Under the pieces are notes generated by a model. The model saw nothing but the letters and a program-made list of their open reading frames with translations. It had not been told where the DNA came from and did not search any database. 64,000 bases of DNA from Anaeramoeba flamelloides (Eukaryota > Metamonada > Anaeramoebidae). The stretch covers positions 3,732,001 through 3,796,000 of the forward strand of contig JANTQA010000042.1 in the NCBI GenBank assembly GCA_027625915.1, written 5' to 3'. The translations under genes and the position numbers were made by a program. This document shows positions 1-11,700 of this stretch, piece after piece (position 1 is the stretch's first letter; the number at the start of each line of letters is the position of its first letter).

Positions 1-333
1 TTTATTTTACATATTCCAGTAATACATGAATTAATCCAAGAATTTAAATAATATAGGGTTGTTATTTTATAATTATATATTTCTAATCCATATGTTAATT
101 GGCGTAATATAAAAGATTTAAATAATCTAATTTTCAAATTATTTGTTAATAAATTATTATTAAATAATTGTTTAGAATTTTTATAAGTTTCTTTTGCTTT
201 TTTCAGATTATATATTAAATGTGAATTTTTTCCTAAAAAATGCCAAATATTTAATCTTTGATAAATCTTGTGATATTGAAGTTTTGTCTTTATTTGGTTT
301 TAATCCAAATTGAAAAATAATTTGATATATTAA
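1..333 (-). pseudogene. LINE reverse transcriptase remnant (thumb region), running off the left edge
   Basis: Read on the minus strand, about 265 to 1 is an open frame with the non-LTR retrotransposon pattern LFKSFILRQLTYGLEIYN followed by a WINSCITG-like stretch. Just upstream, in another frame (about 333-275), lies FGLKPNKDKTSIS. These match, in order, the segments FGMNPNDNKTKIT and FFKAVLHSQLLYGLEIFDF of the LINE at 38845-40652, so both belong to one family. The part between them is shifted in frame and shortened, so this copy is dead. It has no start codon here and continues beyond the window on its 3' side. Assignment to non-LTR RT rests on these family patterns, not on a catalytic motif, which is not present in this fragment. 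Confidence 0.65.
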
Positions 334-437
334 TATTTATTTTCTATTTATTCAATAAATTACAATAATTATTTTAAACTTGAAAAAATAAAATATTTTG
401 ATTCAAAGAACAGTTCAAAGAATTTTTTTCTTTTTAT

Positions 438-632
438 TAGTCAGTTCCATTTTTAAGCTACAAACTTTCAACGGAATTTAAGGAATAAAAAAATTTCAAA
501 TTTGGGCACCTTTTTTGTAATTTTTTTTTTTCACAATTATTTTATTAGGATTTGAATTTTGTACCTTAATTTGAGAATTTTTTTGAGCCTTAAATTGAGT
601 TGAAAGTTTGTTTCTCAAAAGTGGAACTGACT
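438..632. repeat. Foldback element with GTCAGTTCCA/TGGAACTGAC ends
   Basis: The ends are inverted repeats of about 35 bp: AGTCAGTTCCATTTTTAAGC with ACAAACTTTCAAC on the left, and GTTGAAAGTTTG followed by AAAAGTGGAACTGACT on the right. The interior is A/T-rich without an open frame. A diverged, interrupted copy lies at 38156-38531. It directly abuts the TTAA-flanked element that starts at 633. It looks like a short non-autonomous DNA transposon. Confidence 0.6.
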
Positions 633-2080
633 TTAAGGGTAAGTACTTTTTTACTATGTTGAAAAAATTTTAATTATTAATACATTACTGAAAAATATTA
701 TTTTTCGATTGCCATTAGATCTTGAACAATTGAAACCAAAACATCATTTCACAACTATTTGTGAAAATAAAACGAACCCAAAGTAATTCAGAGTTGAATC
801 TTTCATTTTTTTTGAACATTTTTTTTGAATAAATTTTTGAGTTGTATTAAATTCGGTTTTGGATCTAGAAATGTGTTTATACGAACCGATGAAATTCATT
901 GAACTCTAAACGAAAAAAAAAGACCCGAAAAAGTGTGTATTTGAAACAAATATTTTTTTTTAGAAGACCCAACACGAAAGATCACCTTTTCCAAATAAAT
1001 TTAGTTGAAACCAAGAATGAAAAAAATAAAAAATCGATAAAAACATATTTTCGAAGATAAGTTTTTTTTTTCTTCAAGATTTGGATGAATCCAAACAATT
1101 TATAACCTTGAATTTCTTTGCCCATTATTATTGATAATATTTTTAAAAAAAGTTTTGACATATTTGCTTTTAAAAATCTTTTGTACAATGCTTTTATAAT
1201 AAACTAAAAATGAAAATAAAGAATAATATTTCAAAAATTAAAATAAAAGAGGTTGAATTCTTGGATTCAAAAAAACAGTTACAAAAAGATACAGCCCAAA
1301 ATAAAAGAAAAATTTAAAAAAAAAATTAACTCAGATTCAAAATTATTTTTAGTTTCTTATTATAAAGGAAAATAAATAATTATCAAAATCAAACGAATTT
1401 GTCCATAAAATCTTTATTTCCCCAAGAGTAATTTAAGAAATATCCTATTTTCTGAACCTAATCAAGAAATAATTAAATTGAATAGAAATAGGATTTTTAA
1501 ATTCATTTTGAAAATTTTTTAAAAAATAAAAAAATTTTCTTTTTCAAAAATTTTTCAAACAAAAGTATTTCCATGAAGAATTAAAAACAAAACCAAATAT
1601 AAAAGAAGTAACTGTATCAAATTTTTCAGATAAGATCAAGAAATAAAAGATTTGTATTTTTTTTTTAATGATCAATCTTTACATTTTTTTGAATGCCTTT
1701 TTTTTTTTTTGGTATCAAAATATCTTATGCTGGTATATAAGCTAAATTTCAAAAATAGGGGCAGATTTTCCATCGTAAAAAAATTTGTTTAATTGTTTTT
1801 TTTTTTTTGTAATATTGTATTATATAAAAATTTTTAGAGATATTATCCAATATAGATAAATAAATATAAATATAGGGTAACCCTTTAATTTTTTGAAAGA
1901 CAAATGAAACAAGAAAAAAATAATAAAAAAAAAAAATTATCCCCTAATTTTGAAATTTGGCTTATTCCACTTCAGTATTTAATAAAATGTAAATATATTT
2001 GGTTAATAAAATGATTTGAAAATTTCAGTTTCATATAAATGATGGCACTCTAAATATGAAAAATGTACTTACATCCTAAA
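633..2080 (+). mobile_element. TTAA-flanked inverted-repeat element, copy 1
   Basis: The left end reads TTAAGGGTAAGTAC and the right end GTACTTACATCCTAA, an inverted terminal repeat of about 15-20 bp. Long interior blocks are shared with 3052-4250, 44336-46105 and, inverted, 51448-52650. One is the stretch that reads, in this copy, AGACCCAACACGAAAGATCACC. There is no open reading frame of note, so it is non-autonomous or decayed. The TTAA at the border recalls piggyBac target choice, but no transposase is visible, so the superfamily is only a suggestion. A smaller element is inserted at 1737-1966. Confidence 0.7.
1737..1966. repeat. Short inverted-repeat element nested in the TTAA-flanked copy
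   Basis: The left end AAGCTAAATTTCAAAAATAG (followed by GGG) is matched by the right end CCCCTAATTTTGAAATTTGG (followed by CTTA) in inverted orientation. The ends resemble those of the elements at 24578-25163 and 54967-55560 (AAGCTATTTCC...GTGGGG). The other copies of the host element lack this stretch, which supports insertion rather than shared ancestry. Confidence 0.55.
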
Positions 2081-3051
2081 ATTAAATAATAAGAGAAACA
2101 AAAACAAATAAAGAAATTAAAAATTCTCCCATAATACTTTTTTACATACCAGAAAATTTTCAAATTGCAAATAAAGAAACAATTTTTAATGAGATTATTT
2201 TTATTCTATAATTAATAACTTAATCTTCATTTTTCCAGTGGATTATTGACTACCCAAAATTTAAATATATAAATAGAATTTATAATTATTTATCAATTTT
2301 TTTAAAAAGATTTTCAAACAAATATAAAGAATTCAAATTAATAATTCTAATAAGAAAAAAGAGAGAGAGAGAGAGAGATATTATCAAATAAGTGACTTTA
2401 AGACTAATAGTTCCTTGTTTATACCCTTTGCATTTGAAAAAGAATATTACCTAACCGTTTAAATTTCCAGGAAATGTAATAAATATTTTTGAATAAAATA
2501 AATGATCAATTTTTTTAGATCTTCAAGGATTCAATATATGATTTTTTTTATTGTATTATTAAAAGAAAATTATATGTCCAATGTTATTTGTTCATAGGTA
2601 CTCTCAGGAATCACTAAAAGTGAGATTTCTTTAAAATAAAAATTTTTTGTTAATTTTTCTTTTTCTAATACTGATCCAAAAATTCAAACAAAAAAGGATC
2701 TAAATCTTTTGACTGAAAATTTAATTGGTAAAATGTATTCTTTTAAAAATGATAATATATTTCTCTAATATTGATAAATGAAGTTTGCATAACAGGTTTA
2801 TTTGTATACATGCAAATAATTACTCTGTTATCTTTGGGGTTTCAAAATAAATAAGAGTTACACGTCCCTTTAACACAAAATAAAAACCAAAAAACCAAAA
2901 CTATAGTAAAAAAGAAAATAGTTTTTAAAACAAAATCTAACAGATATTAACAGAAACAATATTATTTGTTAAAAAATAAAAATAAAAGTGAATGGGGGTT
3001 ATTTAGCAAACTGTAGAAGATTTTAAAATTTTTTGATTCTTGAAAATAACT
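2081..3051. other. Gene-free A/T-rich spacer
   Basis: No open frame, RNA gene or clear repeat copy is visible apart from a (GA) run of about 22 bp at 2359-2380. Confidence 0.5.
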
Positions 3052-4250
3052 TCAGGAAGTAAGTACATTTAACCATTTGTAAAAATGTTAATTGTTTAAA
3101 CCTTACTGAAAAATATTTTTTGAGTGTCATCAGATATTGAAACTTTGAAACCAAGACATATTTCGTAGCTATTTGTGAAAATAAAAATAACCAAAGTAAT
3201 TCAGAGTTGAATCTTTAATTTTTCGATTGTTGAACATTTATTTTGTAATTAAATTTTTCGTTTTATATAATTAGTTTTTGGATCTCGAAATTTGTTTATA
3301 TGAATGTTGGAAATTAATTAAACAATAAACTAAAAAAATAGACCCGAAAAGGTGTGTATTTGGAACCATTTTTCATTTAGAAGACAAAACACGAAAGATC
3401 ACCTTATCCAAATAAAAAATTGAAATCACAAAATGAAATGATCAAAAATTTTTAAAAGCCCATTTTCGATGATTTGTTTCTTAATGTTCTTAATTTGTAG
3501 GAATATAATCAATTTATTACCTTGAATTTCTCACCCCATTACTATTTATTATTATTTTACAAAAACATTTTTTTTCAACAACTTTTCTTTCAAAATTCTT
3601 TTTACAAATATTTTTATCAAAAAATACCAAAATAAAGAATACTGTTTCAAAAATTCTAATAAAAGGGGTCTAAATTCTAGGATTCAAAAAACAGTAACGA
3701 AATATTCAACCCCAAAAGAAAAAGAAAAAATTTATAAAAAATTTATTAAGGTTCAGAATTATTTTTCTTTGTTCTTATTGTAATTGAAAATAATAAATTA
3801 TCAAATCAAACCAAACCAAATTGTCCAATAAATCTTTATTTCTGAAGAGGAATTAAAAAAAATCTTATCTTCGAACTCAATCAAGAAATAGATGAACCAA
3901 ATAGAAATAGGATTTTAAATTCATTTTGGAAATTCTTTTTAAATCAAAAGTAATTTGTTTCTCAAATAATTTACCAAACAAAAGTATTTCCATGAAAGAA
4001 TCAAAACAAAACTAAATTAAGAATAAACAATTGTATCAAATGTTACAGATAAGATCAAGAAATAAATGATTTATATTTATTTTTTTTTGATCAATCTTTT
4101 CCTTTTTTTGAATACCAATTTTTTATTGGGATAAAAAATATATTATACTAGTATTTGTTCCACTCTATTATTTATTAGAATATCAATATATTTAGTTAAA
4201 GCAATAATTTGAATTATTCAGCTTAAGATAAATGATGGCACTCAATAAAT
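3052..4250 (+). mobile_element. TTAA-flanked inverted-repeat element, copy 2 (decayed ends)
   Basis: It follows copy 1 along most of its length in the same orientation. Shared blocks include CAAAGTAATTCAGAGTTGAA at about 3194, GAAAGATCACCTTATCCAAA at about 3391, and the final GATGGCACTCAATAAA. The left end is CAGGAAGTAAGTACATTT, so the TTAA is mutated, and the right terminal repeat is missing. The stretch that corresponds to the nested element of copy 1 is absent here. There is no coding potential. Confidence 0.65.
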
Positions 4251-5776
4251 CAAAATTTAGATTTATTATTTTAAAAGTTTTAACTATTTAGCGCCAATTA
4301 AAAGAAAAAAATTTTTCACTCAACTTACCAAAGAAAAAGATTTTCAAATCTTGGATCATTTTAAATTTTTAATTCTTAAAAACAAATATAAGTTCTTAAT
4401 TTTCCTTTTTTAGAAATTATAACTTTATAAATTTATTTTAATTCTTAGAAAAAGATTTTTTGGGAAAGTTGAATGAAAATTTTGATTTTTTTATTTTCCA
4501 ATTAACAGGAGATACAATTTTCAATAACATTAAAAAAAAAATTGTACTTGGGTTATTTAACAAACTGTTAAAAGAAAAATAGAAAATTCAAAAAATTGCA
4601 AATTTCAGGACATAGAAAATGATCTATTTGGAGTTAACCTTATTGAAAATTAGATGTCTGTAACAGAACTGAACATTGTTAAATGATACAAACACATTTG
4701 AGAAAAAATCTTTGAAAAACCAATTTCTCAGTCAACAATGTATCTTAAAAGTTCTTCAAAAGGTGTTTTTAAGTCGTTAAAAAATGTTTTTGTATTTTTA
4801 ATTTTCAGACATTTTTGGAAATATTTCAAATACCCAACAATGTTTGATGTTTTTTTTACACATTTTAATTCAAGAAAAATTGAAATTGATATAACACCAT
4901 TTTCACTTTATGGGCTTTGTTAATCTTTTTCATTAAATTGATTTAAAACTTTATTCATGATTAATAAAAAAAATTCATCACTTATCTCTTCAGTGATCTT
5001 AATCCGGAAAGAAAGATATCACCACTGAAAATCATTACAAACACTTTCCAAGTTTTTTTCAAACAAACTTTCAAAAGAAAACAACATTGAATTAATTTTT
5101 AAAAGAGAGATTGATTTTTACAAATCTTACTAAAGTCTCGATTTTTGGCATGAAAAAAAAAATTTTTCAGTTTTTTTAAAATTTTTTGAAGAACATATTT
5201 TTTGCGAAGATTCCCAGTTTATTTTTAAAAAAATACCTGCTTGTAAACCAATAGAATCATCAAACATATGTGTGTTTGATGAAAAAGGTAACAATTTAAA
5301 AATTCTTTTTCTATCAAATTATAAGGTACTGATCAAGTTTTATTTTTGGAATTATTTTTTTTTTTTTGATGGACTAAATAAAAATTAGACAACCCCTTCT
5401 AGATTTTAAATACGTGTTGTGTTTTTAAATTTCTGAAACTCCACTCAAAAGTTTCAAAAAATGTCAAGTTTAATTTCGCCTTAAAAAAAATAATTCCAAA
5501 GACTTTGAATCAATGGAATTGATTACCAAACGAAATTTCATCAAATTCACAACCATTCAAAAAATATAAAAAAGAGAAATATAAATTAAAAAAAATTTTT
5601 TGACAAAAAATTAACAAACTGAAAGGGCAAAAAAAAAAATAACCGAATTAAATCACAAAAACTATAAAATTAAACCCACTACCATTCAACCAAATATCAC
5701 AAAAAACAGGTTTTGTTTTTTTATTTTTTTTTAAAAAACATTTATTCTCAATTTTAATTATTTTTTCGTCAAATAA
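4251..5776. other. Gene-free spacer upstream of the Furry gene
   Basis: Short open frames occur (for example 4738-4923) but their composition is random-looking, with no conserved motif. The promoter and 5' untranslated region of the Furry gene must lie at its right end; I see no recognisable core promoter element. Confidence 0.45.
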
Positions 5777-8700
5777 ATGGACATTTCCGCACAGTCTGTT
5801 GTTCAAGAAACGTTCAATTCGTTCATCACATGTGCTGATCTTTTTATTAGCAAATGTTCTAATTTGAAAAAAATTACAAAGTTTAGTCTGAAAAATGAAA
5901 TCACATTACTTCGGATTATAAAAACTTTGTCTTCGATTTCTACAACTTGTCTTGATTCTGTTTGCTTTGGTTTAATTGATTGGAGAAAAAAGAAATTAAC
6001 AAGTATCATGTCAAAGAAAAAAAGGAAAAAAAGAATCCTAAGAAGATTGGAAAAACAAGAAATCAAATTAAAAAGAAAACCAGAAAAATATGAGTTGACA
6101 CCTGAGTTGTAAGTGAAATACACTCAAACTTTGTTATCATGAACAAATGACAAAAAAAACCAAACAAATAAAAAACTAACCCTATTTTCTTCTGTATATC
6201 ATTTTTTCTTTGATTCCCAACAATTAACTCAAATAAATCAATAAAAAAACAAACTAAAATAAAAAAACAAAATAAAATAAAAATAAAAAAATAAAAAAAA
6301 ACAGATTGGGATCAACATTTTTTTTAAATTTAAAATACAAACAAAAACTAGAAGAGCTTGCCACAGAATTTGTATTTGTAGAAACGAGCAAGATACTGTT
6401 TGCTGAATATAAGGGAGAGTCTTCTGACAATTTAATTACAGAATTTGGGGGTGTGTCTACGAACAAATTGATTGGATTAACAAAAGAAAAAACACAATAC
6501 AGCAAAGAGGAGTGCCGAATCGTACAATTGGATTTAGTTGTTGAGAATTATTGTGAATTACTTTCAATATTATCATACCATTCTCTGCCATTGATCACTC
6601 TCAAGATCTGTCAGTTATATAAAGATTCCAAAACTGATAATTTCCCATTAGCCACTTTAATCAAATCAATTTTCCTTGATCTAACAACAAACAGGAACGT
6701 GAAAAGGTGTTTAAATTTTGTCAAGGAAATTCTTGGAATTGCAGAATCTTTTGGTAAAAAACTACAGGAGGAAAAATTGATTATTTACGAATCTTTATCG
6801 ATTGCTCTAACAAAGAGCCAAACAAATTACAGCTTGAATTATAAAAAAAATACGAAAACTACTAAGAATAAATATACAGATGAATCAGAGTCAGAATCAG
6901 AATTCGATAGTGACAGTAACAGTGACAGCGAAAACGAAGAAAAGAAAAAAAAAAAGAAAAAGAAAAAGAAAAAAATTACAAAAGAAAAAGACGAAGAAAT
7001 TGATTTTAAAGAATGGTATGAAATCATTGAGTCGATTTACCAAATAGGGATGAAGATGTCAAAAAAAAATAAAGGAAAATTGGTTGCCATTCGGTTGTTA
7101 ACGGGCTGCTTATTGAATTGTTCAACAAAATTTTTACAAAAGAATATGGATAGTTTTTTAAAATTGATGAGCAAAACGATCAAAATTAAAGGAATAAAAA
7201 AAATAACACTACAATATTTAACAATTTTTATTCAATCTTATTTAAAACGGTTTGGAAGCGAAGAAGAGGAAGAAAAAAAAAACCTTAGTGAAAAAAAAAA
7301 ACAGAAAAAGGATATAAAGCAATTTTTAAATGACATTTTTCAAAAATTTTTCCCTATTAATAAAAAAGTACTATTTCTTGAAAACCAGGGACAAGTCTTA
7401 ATTAAATTTGGGTTAATTGTTTGTCAATGGAATTTAGAATTTGGAATTAAAAATATATTACATCCATTATTAAAACCCCAAAAGACTTTCCCGGAACGAG
7501 TTTGCATTGGGCTAAAATTATTAAGAAAATTATTAAATACAAAGCAACAAAAGAATAATAGGATCCAAAATTATGCCACCAACAACAATTCAAACAATAA
7601 TAATAATATGAAAGAAAATTTTAATTATGAAAAATTAAAAATGTTTAAAAAGAAACAAAAAATTGAGATTTTTATTGAATTAGATCAAAAAAACATTGAA
7701 ATAATTGAAAACTCGATCTTAAATATTATCGAAAAATGTGAGGAACAAGTTGGAAATTATTTGATCTATAATTTAAAATCCAATGAAACAGTTGCAAAGG
7801 AAAAGATTGCGTATATCAAAGTTTTGATTGAATTTAATAAAAACTTGGCAAACATTTTCCCAAATGTTCAAAAGACATTATTAAATTTAATCAAAAATAC
7901 TGTTCATATCGATCCAAAATTGTGTGTCACATCATTTAATTCATTGTATAATTTCATTTTAAATGAGGAATCCTTGAGATGCTTTATTATTCGGGAATAT
8001 TTAAAATTCATTTTATCGATACCATTTAAATATAGCTCGCTTATTAATTATTCGTTAAAACATTTACACAAGTTAATAATCTGCTGGAAAAATTTGACAC
8101 TCAAAGAATTAACGTACGAGGAGAACGATATGGATATACATAACTTATCATTTGATTACAAAGAAAATAAAAAATTAAAAAAGCTTGATGTTGAATTTGA
8201 TTTATCAAGATTGGAAGGATGGATTGTCTTTTTTTTAACTTCCAATTCACCAAAGGTCCGATTAAGTAGCTTTAAATTATTAGAAGACTTGAAACAACTA
8301 AATAACGAGCTAGTCAAATTAGAAACAAAAAATGCTAAAGATACAAAATTCTATATTCGACTTTATAAAAACCAAACAATGATGGTGGATTTGTTTTATT
8401 CAAAAGAAACTGAGATTTTTTCCAAGGAAATAGATAACAATTGTTTATCAATTTTGGATTTGCCAGCCTTATCGAAAAAAAAAACAAAATTTAAAAAACT
8501 ATTAGATATTTTAGTTGAGAGGCAGTCAAATACCTTTCAAAATAATAAAAATAAAAATAATGATCATTATAATTTATTCAAAAAAAATCAATTGAAATAC
8601 AAAAAAGAGATTATTGAAAACACCAATAATACAAAGAATAGCAATGTAAATAAAAGTCCCTTTGCAAGATATTTAGACTTACTAAGCAGCACTGATGAAA

Positions 8701-11700
8701 AAAAGACATTAAAATGGTTTATCATATTTGGATTTATTACCAAATTGGCCACTGAATATTGCCCAGATACAATTCATTTTGCATTTTTTTCAATACTGGA
8801 ATCTATTAAACGTTTAAATTCCCAAATTTCGAAAAAAAAAGAAAAAAAAAAATTGAAAAATCAACAAAAGAAAAAATTAACAAGAAATATTAATGAAAAA
8901 TTAATCAATTTAAAAAACTTGTGTTCAATAGCATCTTCCTGCTGTGATCCAAGGATTATTGATTACCAATTGATCAATGAATTCCTTGAATTAATAATTA
9001 ATTTATTTAAATCCAACCACAATTTTTATAAAGATTTAATAATCATCTCATTATCGAATTCCCATTCAGAATCCTTTGATTGCTTTGTCAAAATTAGTAA
9101 TGAAAAATTAATTAATCAGATAATTAACAAAAAGAGAAGAAGGAAAAGTTTTTACAATTCAAATATTGTAACCAGTTCATTTCTAGATAATGATCACAGT
9201 GGTGATAACACAACTAAAGTCATCAAATCCAGTAAAACAGAAAATAGCAGTAGTAATAGTAGTAGTAGTAGTAATATCAATAGTAAAAATAATAATAATA
9301 ATAATAATAATATTAAAAAAAAAAATGAAAATGAAATTATTTTATCAACCATAACTGCAATTTATAAGCAATTTCTTTTATATCTAAAAAAATCCGTTCT
9401 AAATAACAATGAAACATTAAGAAATTTAATTTATAACCATTTACTCAATTTAGCCAAATATTTTTCAATGTCTCAAATCAAGAACAAATTTATTTTTGTA
9501 AATTTAAGATATAATTTTTTTTATTTGTTAAGATTATTTATCGATTTAACTTATAAAATACACCCACTGCCCTTGAAAGATCGTAAGTTATTTTTTGATC
9601 TTTTATTTGAATACTGTGGTATTGGGAGAATAGGGTTACAAAAAAGAAGTTCAGATTCTGTATCATTATCACTGTTATTAGAAAATAAAATTAAAAACCC
9701 AATGAAAAAAATGCAAATTCAAGAAATATTCAACAACCAAACAAATAGTGTAGAATTTTTAGCTATTCAAGCTATTAGTTCGCTATTGAAGGGTAAAGTA
9801 TTTGACGAAAATTTATTAGAAAAGAAATCCCCGCTATTTAATTGGATTTATAATTTGATTGAGCTTCCCAACCCATATATCAAATTCATTGGGATTGAAA
9901 ATTTACAAATTTTATTTGAATTTAATTATCAAAAGCTCATTGATTTATTTTTACTTGAAAACTATGGAATAAATCCAGATTGGTCATTGGGGTTTTCACT
10001 CGCGTTAATAAAACCATTAAAGGATAAATCCATAAAATTGGCTAATCCACAATTATTAAATTTCATTCTGTATAATTTTGATAGTACCAATCCAGAGTTA
10101 CAGTTCCAAATCACACAATTATACAGAAATTGTATTGATGATTTGATACCACAAAACGAATTACAAAAGAATGTTGTCCCAGTCATTAATAGCCATTTTT
10201 GTACAATACCAGAAAAAATTAATGAAGAAAGGAATTCAATTAATAAGTTTTTAGCGAGGACGTTGCCAAATTTAAGTTATGAAATTTTCAAAGAGGGGAT
10301 GTTCCATTATTGGGAGCTAGAAAAAAAATTATTCAAGAATATGACCTCTGGAAATATTGATATTGTATTGAAAAAAAAGGAGTCGATTTTAACTTATTTA
10401 ATACCTTGGATTAAGAATATTAAATATGAAAAGGATAAGAAAGATTCCACTTTACAATTTCAAGAAATTTTTACCAACTTGATGAAAATAACAATGAAAG
10501 ATGTCTTTGTTAATTTAGAATTAGGTTCCAAAATATGGCAAGCCTTTAGTTCTACAAAAAATAATATTTATGGTATCATCAAAATAATGTTTGCCAATGG
10601 GATTGGGGAATTAAATGTTAACTATTTAAGAGCATCTAAACAAATTGCCTTATATTTATCAAAAACTTTAACCAGATCCTTTGTTCAAATTTTGTTAAGA
10701 AGTGAAAAATTACAGGATTTTCGAATAACTATAAACAAAAATATCTATAAGAATATTAAAAATGATGAAATATATGTAAATGATAAAGGTAATGATGATG
10801 GTGATGGCAATAGTTCTGAAGATTATTCCAATGATTCTAGTGATAATAAAAAAGAAGAAGAAGGTAACGGGGAGAAGAAGAAAAAAAGTGAAAAAAAGAA
10901 AAAAAATAAGAAGAGGAAGAAAAAATTAAAGAAAAAAGAAACAAAAGAGAGGAAAAAAAGTCAATCATTAAAGAGAAAAAAAGTTAAAGAAATTGAACAA
11001 GAAACAGAAGAAGATATGAGTGAATATCTGATCACTAGAAATGACTTTGTAATAATCTTGTTATCTAATTTGGTGCATGTAGCAACCCATGATTTCCATC
11101 AAAAACTACCATTAATATTACACCTGGTAATTCTCGGGTTGGATCATAAATTAAAATTTGTGAGAGAAGAAAGTAAAATATTGCTATCTAATGTCATTAT
11201 CAATTTAATAATTAAATCAAGATCCCCAATAAATATGAAATCACAAATATTAGCCCGACAGTTATTAGATTCATTAAATACAAAGGAAAAAGATAAATTT
11301 TGGGAATCCGAGCAAGTAAACAAAATGAACATTAATTTAAAATCTGAAAAAAAAATTAGACACTTTTTAGATAAAATTATTTTATTATTTTCAATTATTG
11401 AACCCAAATTAGTTGAAAATTGGATTGAAGAATCCTTTGATTGGTGCCTATGGAAAGATCATCCTTACAAATTAAAAAAAAATATTCAGGTCATTGCCAG
11501 ATCTCATCAAATCTATAGGTTCTTAGTAAATAATGCAAATATAAACCATTTGAAAGAAATATTAAATAGTTTATATTTTAGCTTTGTTAATCTTAAAAAT
11601 GAATTGGATTGTTATTCTACGAATATCATTGAAAATATTAAAACTTTACAAACATTATTATTACTTTTCAATGATTTCCAATCTTATCCTGATGTATATT

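Noticed and set aside
2359-2380. CRISPR-like or regulatory GA repeat
   Set aside because: A plain dinucleotide run without spacers; no CRISPR array is present anywhere in the window.
5803-6123. 106-codon minus-strand open frame over Furry exon 1
   Set aside because: Shadow frame of a real exon; no conserved pattern and Phe/Leu-rich as expected from the complement of Lys-rich coding sequence.
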